DNA of 64,000 bases from Pseudomonas sediminis (GTDB lineage: Bacteria; Pseudomonadota; Gammaproteobacteria; Pseudomonadales; Pseudomonadaceae), in assembly GCF_039555755.1 (NCBI RefSeq), contig NZ_CP154631.1:3224001-3288000 (forward strand). The letters are read 5' to 3'. A program made the translations under genes and the position numbers. This document shows positions 20,184 to 29,673 of the stretch, piece by piece; position 1 is the first letter of the stretch; each line of letters begins with the position of its first letter. Under the pieces are notes generated by a model, which was given only the letters and a program-made list of their open reading frames with translations, did no database searches and was not told the DNA's origin.

Positions 20184-22442
20184 TCAACTGGCCAAGGTCA
20201 GCGGTTCTGGCTCTTGCTGCACTTGCACGCCCGCCAGGAACTCCTCGCCCCAGCGGCGAATGTCGTTGTAGCAGACGATATCGAACAGCTCGCGCAGTCG
20301 CGCCTGGGCCTCGCTTTTCGGCAGGTTCAGCGCCAGGTAGCAGGTCTGCGCCAGGTCGGCCGGATCATGCGGGTTAGTCAGTAGCGCGCCCTTGAGCTCG
20401 GCGGCGGCACCGGCGAACTCCGACAGCACCAGCACGCCACGTCCGCCGAGCAGGCCTTGCGCTGCGACGAACTCCTTGGCTACCAGGTTGAGGCCGTCAC
20501 GTAGCGGGGTGATCCACATGACATCAGCCATGGCGTACCAGGCGCTGATTTCCTCGAAGGGCAGGCTGCGGAAGAAGAACTGCAGCGGTGTCCAGCCAAT
20601 GCGTGCGAAGCGGCCGTTGATGCGGCCGACCGCCTGCTCGATCTGACTTTGCAGCTCGTTGTAGACGGTCATCTCCTTGGCTGCGGGTACGCACACGGTG
20701 ACCAGGGTGACTTTGCCGATCAGCTCGGGGTTATCGGCCAGCAGGCGCTCGTAGGCGTTGAGCTTTTCCAGAATGCCTTTGGTGTAGTCGAGGCGCTCTA
20801 CCGAGAGGATCAGCTTCACGCCTTTCATTTCCTCACGCAGTTGACCCATCAGTTCCTTGATCTTCGGCGCCTCCAGGGCGCCTCGCACACGGTCTATGTC
20901 CAGCCCGACCGGGTGTGCGCCGAGCTTGACCTGACGGGTGCCGGTGTCCAGTTCGGTAGTCATGCGCTCCAGGCCCACGGCGCAGCCGTAAGTGATGAAG
21001 CGCGGCGCGCAGTTCTGCCGCTCCAGGGTTTTCAGTGGGAACACGCCACGAGCGACGTCGACGAAGTTCTCCACCTGGCGTGGAATGTGGAAGCCGATGT
21101 AGTCGCACTGCAACAGGCTGCCGACGATCTGCCGGCGCCACGGCAACACGTTGAACACGTCGGCTGAGGGGAAGTAGGTGTGGTGGAAGAAGGCGATGCG
21201 CAGGTCCGGGCGCAGCTCGCGCAGGTAGGCCGGCACCATCCACAGGTTGTAGTCGTGCAGCCAGACGATGGCGCCTTCGGCTGCCTCCAGCGCGGTACGT
21301 TCGGCGAAGGCGCGGTTGACCTTGAGGAATACCTGCCAGTCGTCCTCGTTGAAGGTGGCGCGTTCCCAGAAGGTGTGCAGAGTTGGCCAGAAGGCTTCCT
21401 TGGAGAAGCGCTTGTAGAAGATATCGACTTCTTCCTTGCTCAGCTTGACCCGCGCGGCGGTGAGCTTGGGATAGCGCTCGGCGTCCACGGTGGTGTGGCT
21501 GTCGAACGGTTCGTCGCCATCCTCGTGCACAGCCCAGGCGACCCAGGAACCGGGGCGGCCGTCGCCGAAGAAGCTGAGTAGGGTGGGGATGATGCCGTTG
21601 GGCGAGGTCGGCCGGCGACGCTGCAGCTTGCCGGCGGCGTTGCGGTATTCCTCATAGGGCAAGCGGTGATAGACCATCACCAGCTCGGCCTTGCCGGGTT
21701 GCGCGGCCTGGCGGCGTTCGGCAGCGATGCCATGCTCGCCGAGGAATCCGAAATGGGCGAAGGCTTCGAGGATGCCGCCGCAGCCCGGACGCTCGGCGTG
21801 CAGGGTGCGTGAATGGTGGTTGGTGGCTTCCAGCAATGCGGTTTCCGACTGACCAACGCACACGCCATGGAAGCTGGAGCTGAGCATGGACAGGTCATTG
21901 AGCGTGTCGCCAGCGGCCAGCACCTGATCGTGGCTCAGCTCCAGCCAGTCGGCCAGGGCCTGCAGGCTGCTGCCCTTGTTCACACCCTTGGGCAGGAAAT
22001 CCAGGTACAGCTCGGCGGAGTACAGCAGGTCGCAACCGAGCTCATCGGCGATCTCGCGTAGTGCCGGGTTGGCCGCCTGTTCGGGCGTGCAGAAATAGGA
22101 GCAGCGGCGCGCCTGTGGCACGTCCTGGCGTTCCAGGCCGGACGGCTCGATGGCGCTGGCTACCTGGGTTTCGCCGGGCCAGCGGGCATCGACCACGCTC
22201 TGCAACTGCTGGATCGGTTGCAGGCTGTCGCCATGCACCAGGGTCGCGCCGACGTCGGCGATGATGTAGTCCGGCTGCGGCAACGTTGGGTCGGCCAGCA
22301 GCGGCAGTACGGCTTCCAGGCTGCGCCCGGTGACGTAGGCGAGCTTGATTTCGGGGTGGGCGGCGATGGTCTGATAGAGGCTCAGGCGATCTTCGGGGTC
22401 GCCAGCGAGAAAGGTTCCATCCAGGTCGGTAGCTAATAGCAT
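20184..22442 (-). CDS. ggpPS: Bifunctional glucosylglycerol-phosphate phosphatase/synthase (HAD-GT20 fusion)
   Basis: Makes the osmoprotectant glucosylglycerol from ADP-glucose and glycerol 3-phosphate and then dephosphorylates it. The 752 residues combine an N-terminal HAD phosphatase (about 1-250; LLATDLDGTFLAGDPED, and AAGDTLNDLSML as the late Asp motif) and a C-terminal GT20 glycosyltransferase (about 270-740; WLHDYNLWMVP, YFPSADVFNVLPWR, VERLDYTKGILEKL). This order, phosphatase first, matches the fused GgpPS known from some Pseudomonas and Stenotrophomonas; trehalose OtsA/OtsB fusions are the alternative. Salt induction is expected for the family but no promoter signal was recognised. 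Confidence 0.85.
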   Translation of the reverse strand: MLLATDLDGTFLAGDPEDRLSLYQTIAAHPEIKLAYVTGRSLEAVLPLLADPTLPQPDYIIADVGATLVHGDSLQPIQQLQSVVDARWPGETQVASAIEPSGLERQDVPQARRCSYFCTPEQAANPALREIADELGCDLLYSAELYLDFLPKGVNKGSSLQALADWLELSHDQVLAAGDTLNDLSMLSSSFHGVCVGQSETALLEATNHHSRTLHAERPGCGGILEAFAHFGFLGEHGIAAERRQAAQPGKAELVMVYHRLPYEEYRNAAGKLQRRRPTSPNGIIPTLLSFFGDGRPGSWVAWAVHEDGDEPFDSHTTVDAERYPKLTAARVKLSKEEVDIFYKRFSKEAFWPTLHTFWERATFNEDDWQVFLKVNRAFAERTALEAAEGAIVWLHDYNLWMVPAYLRELRPDLRIAFFHHTYFPSADVFNVLPWRRQIVGSLLQCDYIGFHIPRQVENFVDVARGVFPLKTLERQNCAPRFITYGCAVGLERMTTELDTGTRQVKLGAHPVGLDIDRVRGALEAPKIKELMGQLREEMKGVKLILSVERLDYTKGILEKLNAYERLLADNPELIGKVTLVTVCVPAAKEMTVYNELQSQIEQAVGRINGRFARIGWTPLQFFFRSLPFEEISAWYAMADVMWITPLRDGLNLVAKEFVAAQGLLGGRGVLVLSEFAGAAAELKGALLTNPHDPADLAQTCYLALNLPKSEAQARLRELFDIVCYNDIRRWGEEFLAGVQVQQEPEPLTLAS

Positions 22443-22550
22443 CGTTGTTTCTCCAGAAGTGGCCGCTGCGGCTCGGCGCGAATGCGCGCGGCCGAGGGGC
22501 CGGGTTTCTGGCTGCTTGGGGTAGGCTCAAGGCCTTGCCGAAACAGCCTT

Positions 22551-22598
22551 TAAGAACCTGTCCCAAGACTGCTTCGCGAGCCTTTGAACAGGTTCTAT
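22551..22598. repeat. AGAACCTGT/ACAGGTTCT inverted repeat
   Basis: Two nine-base arms (AGAACCTGT and ACAGGTTCT) lie around a 30-base linker just after the MFS gene stop. It may be a dispersed repeat or an RNA 3'-end structure; it lacks a T-run. Confidence 0.5.
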
Positions 22599-22602
22599 GA
22601 CT

Positions 22603-23856
22603 TCAGGACTGAGTTGTCGTCTCCTCCGTCGAATCATGGGGCGGTGCATCGGGCATCAGCTCCAGCACCGTAGGGCTGGTACGCAGCATGGGCGTGAAGT
22701 GCGCGGCGTCGCCGCTGACCAGATCGCTGACATGGCGCAGCCGGTAAAAGGTGTAGGCGGCCAGCAGGCCGAGGGTGCAGGCGAAGTACAGTGGCAGTGC
22801 GCTGGCGCCCAGTTGCTCCATCAGCACGCCAGCCAGCAGCGGGCCGCACACCGAGCCGATGCCATTGACCATCAGCAAGCTGGCGGAGCCTGAAAGAATC
22901 TCGTCGCTGTGCAACTGGTCGATCAGTTGCGCCACAGCGATGGGGTAGATGGCGAAGGCCAGCCCGCCCCAGATGAAGATGGCGCCGAGCAGCAGCGGAC
23001 CGGCCGGCAGCAGGCTCATGATCAGCGCCAGGGCGACTGCCAGTATCACCACCCAGAGCAGCACCTGACGCCGGTCGTGACGATCCGAGTAGATGCCGAT
23101 GGGCCATTGCAGCAGGGCGCCACCGAGAATGGTGGCGGTCATCAGCAGGCCGACGCCGGAGGTATCGAAGCCGGCCAGGCTGGCGTAGACCGGCGCCATG
23201 CCCCAGAAACCGCCCATGGCCAGGCCGGAAAGCCCGGCGGCGACTATCGCCAGTGGCGCGATATTCCACAGTTGGCGCAGGTTGGTCGGCGGCGTTTCCG
23301 GCAGGCTTGGCTGTGCCTGACGGGTCAGGGTAATGGGCATCAGCGCAGCGCTGATGAGGATGGCAGCTATGGCGAACAGGGTGAACTGCACCGGGTCGGC
23401 CAGGTGCAGCAATTGCTGGGCCAGCGCCAGGGCGCCAAGGTTGACCGCCATGTACACGGCGAACACCTGGCCGCGCTTCTCGTTGGGCGCCTGGGCGTTG
23501 AGCCAGCTCTCGATGACCATGTACAGCGTCACCAGCCCCAGGCCGTAGAGCACCCGTAGGCCCAGCCAGACCCAGGGATTTATCAGCAGCAGATGGAGCA
23601 GGGCGGCGATGGCGGCCAGGGCGGCACAACAGGCGAACGCGCGAATGTGCCCGATACGTTTGACCAGCGGAGTCGCCAGCCAGGTACCGAGGAGGAACCC
23701 GACGAAGTACCCGGACATGATCAGTCCGAGCATCGTGGTGGAGTAGCCTTCGGCGACGCCACGCAGGGTCAGGAGGGTGTTGAGCAAACCATTGCCAAGC
23801 AGGAGTAACGCGACCCCGCTCAGCAATGAACTGATGGGGGCAATCAGGGACCACAT
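22603..23856 (-). CDS. MFS transporter (YcaD-like)
   Basis: A 417-residue major-facilitator permease with about twelve hydrophobic segments. It begins MWSLIAPISSLLSGVALLLL, and the MFS loop 2-3 region reads GYFVGFLLGTWLATPLVKRIGH. It resembles the YcaD-type proteins of unknown substrate. A longer open frame runs upstream to 24255, but that stretch is AT-rich, unlike a coding sequence, and overlaps the end of the DUF2254 gene. The loop and topology support transport, not a specific substrate. Confidence 0.85.
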   Translation of the reverse strand: MWSLIAPISSLLSGVALLLLGNGLLNTLLTLRGVAEGYSTTMLGLIMSGYFVGFLLGTWLATPLVKRIGHIRAFACCAALAAIAALLHLLLINPWVWLGLRVLYGLGLVTLYMVIESWLNAQAPNEKRGQVFAVYMAVNLGALALAQQLLHLADPVQFTLFAIAAILISAALMPITLTRQAQPSLPETPPTNLRQLWNIAPLAIVAAGLSGLAMGGFWGMAPVYASLAGFDTSGVGLLMTATILGGALLQWPIGIYSDRHDRRQVLLWVVILAVALALIMSLLPAGPLLLGAIFIWGGLAFAIYPIAVAQLIDQLHSDEILSGSASLLMVNGIGSVCGPLLAGVLMEQLGASALPLYFACTLGLLAAYTFYRLRHVSDLVSGDAAHFTPMLRTSPTVLELMPDAPPHDSTEETTTQS

Positions 23857-24001
23857 GCAAACTACCCTAGGGAACTGTGCCCCTGATAGCAAGCATGAAG
23901 TACGCCATGTTTTTTGCGTTTCGTTTTTATCTGTTTGATTTTTAACGATTATTTTTACTGATGAACGGTCATGCAATTTTTTGGCGGCAAACTTGGCACC
24001 A

Positions 24002-25345
24002 TCATGGTGCCTCGTTCGCGATTTGCAGGTGCGCCAGCGGCTGATCCGAGCCCTGCAATGCGCGATTGATGCGAGTGATGAAATCGTTGATTTCCTCGCG
24101 ATCACGCCGCTCGCGCAAATGGCGCTCGGCAGTGTCGCGTACGCTGCGTGCGTGACGCAGAAGGTCGGCGCGTTGCTGGCTGCTGGCGGGGCGATGCAGC
24201 AGGTTCTTGAAGGCCTGCAGCAGGCTGACCAGTACACAGACATCGGCGGCACCATAGGTGCGTATCGGACCCAAAAGCTGCAGCAGCAGCTGGTCCAGCG
24301 AAAGCTCCTGGTAGCACAGCCGCGGTGGCTCGTCGGGCAGGCTGGCGAAATCTCGTTCGGACAGCGCCAGGCGTCTGCTCAACAGTACGCTGAGCAGGTC
24401 CACGGTCTTGATTGCCGTGCCTGGATCGTTGATGCCGGGGCTCAGCGCCTTCACGGCGATCTCCGACATCTGCCGGCAACCGAAGAAGTAATGGCTGCTG
24501 GCGTACTCCTCGATGAAGAAGTCGAAGCAATCGAGCAGTTGCTGGCAGGCTCCCTCGTCCAGCGGACGCTCCAGGCGAAACAGCGGATGCCCCTCGCTGA
24601 CGAAGAAACCGCGGTGGGCAAGGACTGTCATCCGCACCTGATGGCGCTGCAGCAGCGTGTTGACCTCCTTGACGTTGAGCTCCTTGAAGTAGCCGTTGCG
24701 CTGCGCGTGCACAGTGATCCACTCACTGTCATCTGGCCACTGGGGCGCGGCGTCGCGCGAAGCTGGGCTGCCGCCACAGGCATCGAGCTTTTCCAGGCTG
24801 GTGCTGTAGAGGTTACCGAGGATGTGCTCGACCTGAATCGACTGCGATATCGAGCGGATGAAGTGTACGAACAGGCCCAGGCAGACGATGCCCAGGGCCA
24901 GGGTTATGAGCACGCCGAGACTGGGTATCCGCTCATTGTTGCCCTGCTCGATTGTGGTGATCAGCAGCAGCGCGTAGAGGATGGTACCGAGGTAGAAACC
25001 CAGGGTTTTCTGGTGCCCCTTATTGCTGACCAGACCGGGGATCACCCGTGGTGACAGCGATGCGGCTGCGTTGTTGAGCACCACCATGACCATCGAGAAA
25101 CTGAACACCATCAATGACAGAATGCCCGTGACCAGCGTGCCGAGGATCAGCCTGGCATTGTCTGCATTGCTTACCAGGCCGAGATCGACGTGATCCTTGA
25201 ACGCCATCATCCATGGTTGGTACTCGGCAGCCATGGTCAGCAGGCACAGCAGGAAAAAGCCGATGGCGATCAGCGTCGGGTAGAACGCCAGGCTGTGGAT
25301 GATGCGCTGGTAGGCGCGAAAAAGGATGTTGCTGGGTACGGCCAT
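24002..25345 (-). CDS. DUF2254 family inner-membrane protein
   Basis: A 447-residue protein of the DUF2254 family. Membrane segments are at about 20-40, 60-80, 105-130 and 140-160 from the start MAVPSNILFRAYQ, followed by a long cytoplasmic part with SPGINDPGTAIKTVDLLS, the most conserved block of the family. Its function is not known. A GTG at 25378 is an alternative start. The stop codon sits in a short perfect palindrome (GGCACCA-TCA-TGGTGCC, 23995-24011). Confidence 0.85.
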   Translation of the reverse strand: MAVPSNILFRAYQRIIHSLAFYPTLIAIGFFLLCLLTMAAEYQPWMMAFKDHVDLGLVSNADNARLILGTLVTGILSLMVFSFSMVMVVLNNAAASLSPRVIPGLVSNKGHQKTLGFYLGTILYALLLITTIEQGNNERIPSLGVLITLALGIVCLGLFVHFIRSISQSIQVEHILGNLYSTSLEKLDACGGSPASRDAAPQWPDDSEWITVHAQRNGYFKELNVKEVNTLLQRHQVRMTVLAHRGFFVSEGHPLFRLERPLDEGACQQLLDCFDFFIEEYASSHYFFGCRQMSEIAVKALSPGINDPGTAIKTVDLLSVLLSRRLALSERDFASLPDEPPRLCYQELSLDQLLLQLLGPIRTYGAADVCVLVSLLQAFKNLLHRPASSQQRADLLRHARSVRDTAERHLRERRDREEINDFITRINRALQGSDQPLAHLQIANEAP

Positions 25346-25430
25346 TGGCGAATCCGTCGTGAATGGCGATGACCGCACTATAGCTGTGAAGCTGGCAGGC
25401 GGCGGTCTCTAAGACCAGCCGCCTGCTGAC

Positions 25431-26630
25431 TCAGTTCACGCAGACCCGAGCGATGGCGTCGGCTAGCTGATCCAGTCGGCTGGCATCCAGCCCCGCGACG
25501 TTGGCGCGGCCGCTGCCGACCATGTACACGCTGAACTCTTCGCGCAGACGTTGCACCTGCAGCGGCGACAGGCCGGTGTAGGAGAACATGCCGCGCTGTT
25601 CGGCGATATGCGCGAAACGCTCGTTCAAACCGTGCGGCGCAAGTGCTTCGACCAGGCCGCGGCGCAGGCTGGCCACGCGTAGGCGCATACCTTCCAGCTC
25701 GTCCAGCCAGAGGCCTTTCAGCTCGTCGTCGCCGAGTATCTGCGCCACCACCGCAGCGCTATGGGCGGGCGGCGTCGACCACAGGTTGCGGGCGATGGAG
25801 GCCAGCTGACTGCGAATGTCGACGAGCTTCTCTGCGTTGTCGGCGCAGACGATCAGGGCACCGGTGCGTTCGCGATAGAGGCCGAAGTTCTTCGAGCAGG
25901 AGCTGGTGATCAGCAGCTCCGGCAGCTCGGCGGCGAACAGGCGCACGGCCCAGGCGTCTTCTTCCAGGCCATCACCGAAGCCCTGGTAGGCGAGGTCGAT
26001 CAGCGGCAGTAGCTCACGTGCCTTGACCACCTCCAGCACGCGTTTCCAGTCGCGCGGAGTGAGGTCGAAACCGGTGGGGTTGTGGCAGCAGGCATGCAGC
26101 AGCACCACATCGCCCTTGGGCAGGTGAGCGAGGGCGGCGATCATGGCTTCCACGTCGAGGCGGTTGTCAGCGCCGACGTAGGGGTAGTGGCCGACCTTGA
26201 GCCCGGCTTCGGCAAACAGGGTTTCATGAATCGGCCAGGTTGGATCGCTCAGCCAGATACCGCGCCCCGGCAGGCAGTGACGAATGAAATCACCCGCCAG
26301 CCGCAGGGCGCCGGTGCCACCTGGTGTTTGCGTTGCGCCGGCGCGCTGCTCGGCGAGCAGTGCCGAGTCCGCACCCAGCACCAGTTGGCTGAGTAGCGTG
26401 CCGAACGCCGCGTCGCCATGGCCGCCGATGTAGGTCTTGGTCTGTTCAAGGTCGATCAGGCGTTGCTCGGCCAGTTTCACTGCGCGCGGGATCGGCGTCA
26501 GGCCTTGGGCGTCCTTGTAGACGCCGACGCCCAGGTCCAGGCGCGCCGGGTTGCTGTCAAGGCGATAGGCTTCCATCAGGCTGAGAATAGGGTCGCCCGG
26601 CACGCGGGCGACCTGGGAGAAATGGCTCAC
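25431..26630 (-). CDS. phhC: Aromatic amino acid aminotransferase PhhC
   Basis: Transaminates tyrosine and phenylalanine with 2-oxoglutarate, the third step of phenylalanine breakdown. It is a class I PLP aminotransferase of 399 residues when begun at the GTG at 26630 ([16 protein letters not shown]). That GTG overlaps the phhB stop by four bases (GTGA), the mark of a coupled operon. The PLP Lys is in [15 protein letters not shown], and [11 protein letters not shown] is the cofactor and substrate loop. The longer frame to 26744 runs through phhB and is rejected. Confidence 0.95.
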   Translation of the reverse strand: MSHFSQVARVPGDPILSLMEAYRLDSNPARLDLGVGVYKDAQGLTPIPRAVKLAEQRLIDLEQTKTYIGGHGDAAFGTLLSQLVLGADSALLAEQRAGATQTPGGTGALRLAGDFIRHCLPGRGIWLSDPTWPIHETLFAEAGLKVGHYPYVGADNRLDVEAMIAALAHLPKGDVVLLHACCHNPTGFDLTPRDWKRVLEVVKARELLPLIDLAYQGFGDGLEEDAWAVRLFAAELPELLITSSCSKNFGLYRERTGALIVCADNAEKLVDIRSQLASIARNLWSTPPAHSAAVVAQILGDDELKGLWLDELEGMRLRVASLRRGLVEALAPHGLNERFAHIAEQRGMFSYTGLSPLQVQRLREEFSVYMVGSGRANVAGLDASRLDQLADAIARVCVN

Positions 26631-26983
26631 TTGCGGCCCTCGGCGCTGGCGGCTAACACGTCGGTGCGTGCGGCCATGATGAAGTCGTTGCGGTGCAGGC
26701 CGCGCATTTCGTGGCTCCACCAGGTGACGGTGACCTTGCCCCATTCGGTGAGCAGCGCCGGATGGTGCCCCACTTCCTCGGCGATGGCGCCGACGGCATT
26801 GGTGAAGGCCAGGGCATGGCGGAAGTTCTTGAACAGGTACGCGCGCTCCAGCTCCATATGATCGCCACGCACCTCGATGTTCCAGTCGGGGATCTCGCGG
26901 ATCAGCTCGGCCAGTTCTTCATCGGTCACTTTCGGCGCATCGGCGCGGCAGGCTTCGCATTGGGCTTGGGCAAGGCTGGTCAT
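26627..26983 (-). CDS. phhB: Pterin-4a-carbinolamine dehydratase
   Basis: Recycles the pterin cofactor after each phenylalanine hydroxylase turnover. The 118-residue protein has the family motif [15 protein letters not shown] and the active-site [18 protein letters not shown] with the conserved histidines. It lies between phhA and phhC on the same strand, 93 bases after phhA; that gap holds a 12-bp hairpin that could set the phhA to phhBC transcript ratio. Confidence 0.96.
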   Translation of the reverse strand: MTSLAQAQCEACRADAPKVTDEELAELIREIPDWNIEVRGDHMELERAYLFKNFRHALAFTNAVGAIAEEVGHHPALLTEWGKVTVTWWSHEMRGLHRNDFIMAARTDVLAASAEGRK

Positions 26984-27037
26984 TTCAGGCTCCTTGAGGA
27001 TTAGAGGTCAGAGCATAGAAGGTAAGAGGTATCGAAC

Positions 27038-27069
27038 AGCTCCCTCGCCAATGAATGGGCGAGGGAGCT
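27038..27069 (-). other. 12-bp hairpin between phhA and phhB
   Basis: AGCTCCCTCGCC and GGCGAGGGAGCT pair perfectly around an eight-base loop, starting just after the phhA stop. No T-run follows on the minus strand, so it looks like an mRNA 3'-stabilising or processing structure and not a full terminator. Confidence 0.65.
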
Positions 27070-27076
27070 AAAAAGG

Positions 27077-27862
27077 CTACGCGGCTTTCGGTGGAAATTT
27101 CGGCGCGTGCAGGCCGAGCGCCATGGCCTGATGCACCAGCGCCATGATGTCTTCCTGAGCCAACTCGAACAGGCGCTTGAGCTCAGGCAGGACGAAGTAC
27201 ACCGGCTGCAGGATATCGATGCGATACGGCGTGCGCATCGCTTCCAGCGCATCGAACGCCTGGTGCTCGGGAGCGTCGGACAGGGCGTAGAGGGTTTCCT
27301 TCGGCGAGGAGAGGATGCCGCCACCGTAGATGCGCCGGCCCTGTGGGGTGTCGAGCAGGCCGAATTCGATGGTCAGCCAGTACAGCCGCGCCAGATAGAC
27401 GCGCTGCTCTTTCGTGGCCTGAAGGCCGAGCTTGCCGTAGGTGTGGGTGAATTCGGCGAACCAGGGGTTGGTGAGCATTGGGCAGTGGCCGAATATCTCA
27501 TGGAAGATGTCCGGTTCCTTAAGGTAGTCCAGCTCTTCGGGCGTGCGGATAAAGGTGGCGACGGGAAACTGCTTGCTGGCCAGCAGCTCGAAGAAGGTCT
27601 GGAACGGGATCAGCGCCGGTACCCGCGCCACTCGCCAGCCGGTGCTGGCTTCGAGCACACGGTTGATCTCGCCGAGCTGCGGAATGCGCTCCATGGGCAG
27701 GCCGAGTTGCTCGATACCGTCCAGGTATTCCTGGCAGGCGCGATTCTCGATCACCTCCAGCTGGCGGGTGATCAGGGTATTCCACACCTGATGCTCGCTT
27801 TCCGGGTAATGGATAAAGCCACTCCCGTCCGGTTCCCGGGCCAGGTACTGCGTACTCTTCAT
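27077..27862 (-). CDS. phhA: Phenylalanine 4-monooxygenase
   Basis: Hydroxylates phenylalanine to tyrosine with O2 and tetrahydropterin on a non-heme iron. The 261 residues carry the iron ligands in EPDIFHEIFGHCPML (two His) and the Glu in YWLTIEFGLL. Length is that of the bacterial monomeric enzyme, without the regulatory domain of animal homologues. A GAAGGAGG site precedes the ATG, and AAGAACAAC lies just before it. It is divergent from its activator gene phhR. Confidence 0.97.
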   Translation of the reverse strand: MKSTQYLAREPDGSGFIHYPESEHQVWNTLITRQLEVIENRACQEYLDGIEQLGLPMERIPQLGEINRVLEASTGWRVARVPALIPFQTFFELLASKQFPVATFIRTPEELDYLKEPDIFHEIFGHCPMLTNPWFAEFTHTYGKLGLQATKEQRVYLARLYWLTIEFGLLDTPQGRRIYGGGILSSPKETLYALSDAPEHQAFDALEAMRTPYRIDILQPVYFVLPELKRLFELAQEDIMALVHQAMALGLHAPKFPPKAA

Positions 27863-27883
27863 CGCTGCCTCCTTCTGGGGGCT

Positions 27884-27892
27884 GTTGTTCTT
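27884..27892 (-). promoter_or_regulatory. Crc/Hfq-type A-rich motif ahead of phhA
   Basis: On the minus strand AAGAACAAC matches AAnAAnAA and lies 22 bases upstream of the phhA start, next to its ribosome site. Catabolite repression of phenylalanine degradation by Crc is known in Pseudomonas. Confidence 0.6.
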
Positions 27893-27898
27893 GTCTTG

Positions 27899-27926
27899 AC
27901 CCGAGCATGCCGCTGATTGCTCGGGT
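27899..27926. promoter_or_regulatory. Inverted repeat in the phhA leader
   Basis: ACCCGAGCA and TGCTCGGGT pair perfectly around a ten-base centre, about 40 bases before the phhA start. It could be an RNA stem in the leader or a protein site. Confidence 0.4.
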
Positions 27927-27973
27927 TGAAAGCAGGCGAGTGAGAGGCGGTGCCTTACGCAGGGTCCAGAAAC

Positions 27974-27991
27974 TGTAAAATTTTGATTACG
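27974..27991. promoter_or_regulatory. Candidate PhhR/TyrR box
   Basis: TGTAAA-N6-ATTACG has one perfect half and a second half matching four of six bases of the TyrR-family motif TGTAAA-N6-TTTACA. It lies between phhA and phhR, where PhhR would act on phhA and on itself. Confidence 0.5.
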
Positions 27992-28099
27992 ATTTTGCCG
28001 GAATGGCGAATATCCAGCTTGCTGGTTGGTTTTGGTGTCACATATTCTTGACGGAAATTATGCTGCCATCGTCGATCTCTGCGACCCGGCGGCGGCCAT

Positions 28100-28108
28100 A
28101 ACAACAAG
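28100..28108 (+). promoter_or_regulatory. Crc/Hfq-type A-rich motif ahead of phhR
   Basis: AACAACAAG is a full AAnAAnAA match, ten bases ahead of the phhR start and overlapping the presumed ribosome site. Confidence 0.45.
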
Positions 28109-28118
28109 AGCCTGAGCC

Positions 28119-29672
28119 ATGCGTATCAAAGTCCACTGCCAGAACCGAGTCGGCATCCTGCGTGACATCCTCAACCTGCTGGTCGACTACGGCATCAACG
28201 TCGCCCGTGGTGAAGTCGGGGGCGAGCAGGGCAACGCCATCTACCTGCACTGTCCGAATCTGATCAATCTGCAGTTCCAGTCGTTGAGGCCGAAGTTCGA
28301 GGCCATTGCCGGCGTATTCGGCGTCAAACGCGTGGGGCTGATGCCCAGCGAACGGCGTCACCTGGAGCTCAATGCGCTGCTTGGTGCACTGGATTTCCCC
28401 GTGCTGTCCATCGACATGGGTGGCAGTATCGTCGCCGCCAACCGCAGCGCCGCACAGCTGCTTGGCGTGCGCGTGGACGAGGTACCGGGTATGGCGCTGT
28501 CACGCTATGCCGAGGATTTCGACTTGCCCGAACTGGTGCGCGCCAACAAGACGCGGATCAACGGCCTGCGGGTGAAGATCAAGGGCGATGTGTTTCTCGC
28601 CGATATCGCCCCGCTGCAGAACGAACACGACGACAGCGAGGCGCTGGCCGGTGCGGTGCTGACCCTGCACCGCGCCGACCGCGTCGGTGAGCGTATCTAC
28701 CACGTGCGCAAACAGGAGCTGCGCGGCTTCGACTCGATCTTCCAGAGCTCCAAAGTGATGGCGGCGGTGGTCAAGGAAGCGCGGCGCATGGCGCCATTGG
28801 ATGCACCGCTGCTGATCGAGGGCGAAACCGGTACCGGCAAGGAATTGCTGGCGCGCGCTTGTCACCTGGCCAGCCCGCGTGGGCAGTCGCCGTTCATGGC
28901 GCTCAACTGCGCCGGCCTGCCCGAATCCATGGCCGAGACCGAGCTGTTCGGCTACGGCCCCGGCGCCTTCGAGGGCGCGCGCCCGGAAGGCAAACTCGGT
29001 CTGCTAGAGCTGACTGCTGGCGGCACGCTGTTTCTCGACGGCGTCGGCGAGATGAGCCCGCGTCTGCAGGCCAAGTTGCTGCGCTTTTTGCAGGATGGTT
29101 GCTTCCGCCGTGTGGGCAGCGACGAGGAGGTGTACCTGGACGTGCGGGTGATCTGCGCCACGCAGGTCGATCTCTCTGAACTCTGCGCCCATGGCGAGTT
29201 TCGTCAGGATCTGTATCACCGCCTCAATGTGCTCAGCCTGCACATCCCACCGCTGCGTGAATGCCTCGACGGTCTGGCGCCGCTGGTCGAGCACTTTCTC
29301 GATTCCGCCAGCCGGCAGATCGGTTGTGCGTTGCCGAAGCTGGCGCCGCAGGCCTTCGAGCGCATGGCCCATTACCACTGGCCGGGCAACGTGCGGCAGT
29401 TGGAGAACGTGCTGTTCCAGGCGGTTTCGTTGTGCGATGGCGGCACGGTGAAGGCCGAGCATATCCGCCTGCCGGACTACGGTGCGCCGCAGCCGTTGGG
29501 CGAGTTTTCGGTGGAAGGCAGCCTCGACGATATTCTTGGTCGCTTCGAGAAGGCGGTGCTGGAGCGGCTGTTCCGTGACCACCCGAGCAGCCGTCAGTTG
29601 GGCAAGCGCCTCGGTGTTTCCCATACCACCATCGCCAACAAGCTACGGCAGCACGGGTTGGGCAAGGAGTAG
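28119..29672 (+). CDS. phhR: PhhR, TyrR-like activator of aromatic amino acid catabolism
   Basis: A 517-residue enhancer-binding-type regulator: ACT domain at about 1-70 (RIKVHCQNRVGILRDIL), PAS at about 80-190, AAA+ at about 205-440 with Walker A GETGTGKE and Walker B GTLFLDGVGEM, and a C-terminal helix-turn-helix (LGKRLGVSHTTIANKLRQ). The sigma54-contact loop reads GAFEGA in place of GAFTGA, consistent with TyrR/PhhR proteins that act with sigma70 promoters. It responds to phenylalanine or tyrosine and activates the divergent phhABC operon. Confidence 0.95.
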   Translation: MRIKVHCQNRVGILRDILNLLVDYGINVARGEVGGEQGNAIYLHCPNLINLQFQSLRPKFEAIAGVFGVKRVGLMPSERRHLELNALLGALDFPVLSIDMGGSIVAANRSAAQLLGVRVDEVPGMALSRYAEDFDLPELVRANKTRINGLRVKIKGDVFLADIAPLQNEHDDSEALAGAVLTLHRADRVGERIYHVRKQELRGFDSIFQSSKVMAAVVKEARRMAPLDAPLLIEGETGTGKELLARACHLASPRGQSPFMALNCAGLPESMAETELFGYGPGAFEGARPEGKLGLLELTAGGTLFLDGVGEMSPRLQAKLLRFLQDGCFRRVGSDEEVYLDVRVICATQVDLSELCAHGEFRQDLYHRLNVLSLHIPPLRECLDGLAPLVEHFLDSASRQIGCALPKLAPQAFERMAHYHWPGNVRQLENVLFQAVSLCDGGTVKAEHIRLPDYGAPQPLGEFSVEGSLDDILGRFEKAVLERLFRDHPSSRQLGKRLGVSHTTIANKLRQHGLGKE

Positions 29673-29673
29673 A

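Noticed and set aside
22603..24255. Long MFS frame with an extra N-terminal 130 residues
   Set aside because: The extra part is AT-rich, overlaps the DUF2254 gene and contains no transporter features; the start at 23856 is used.
27863..28118. Sigma54 promoter for phhA
   Set aside because: No GG-N10-GC pair with good -24/-12 context was found in the phhA upstream region.
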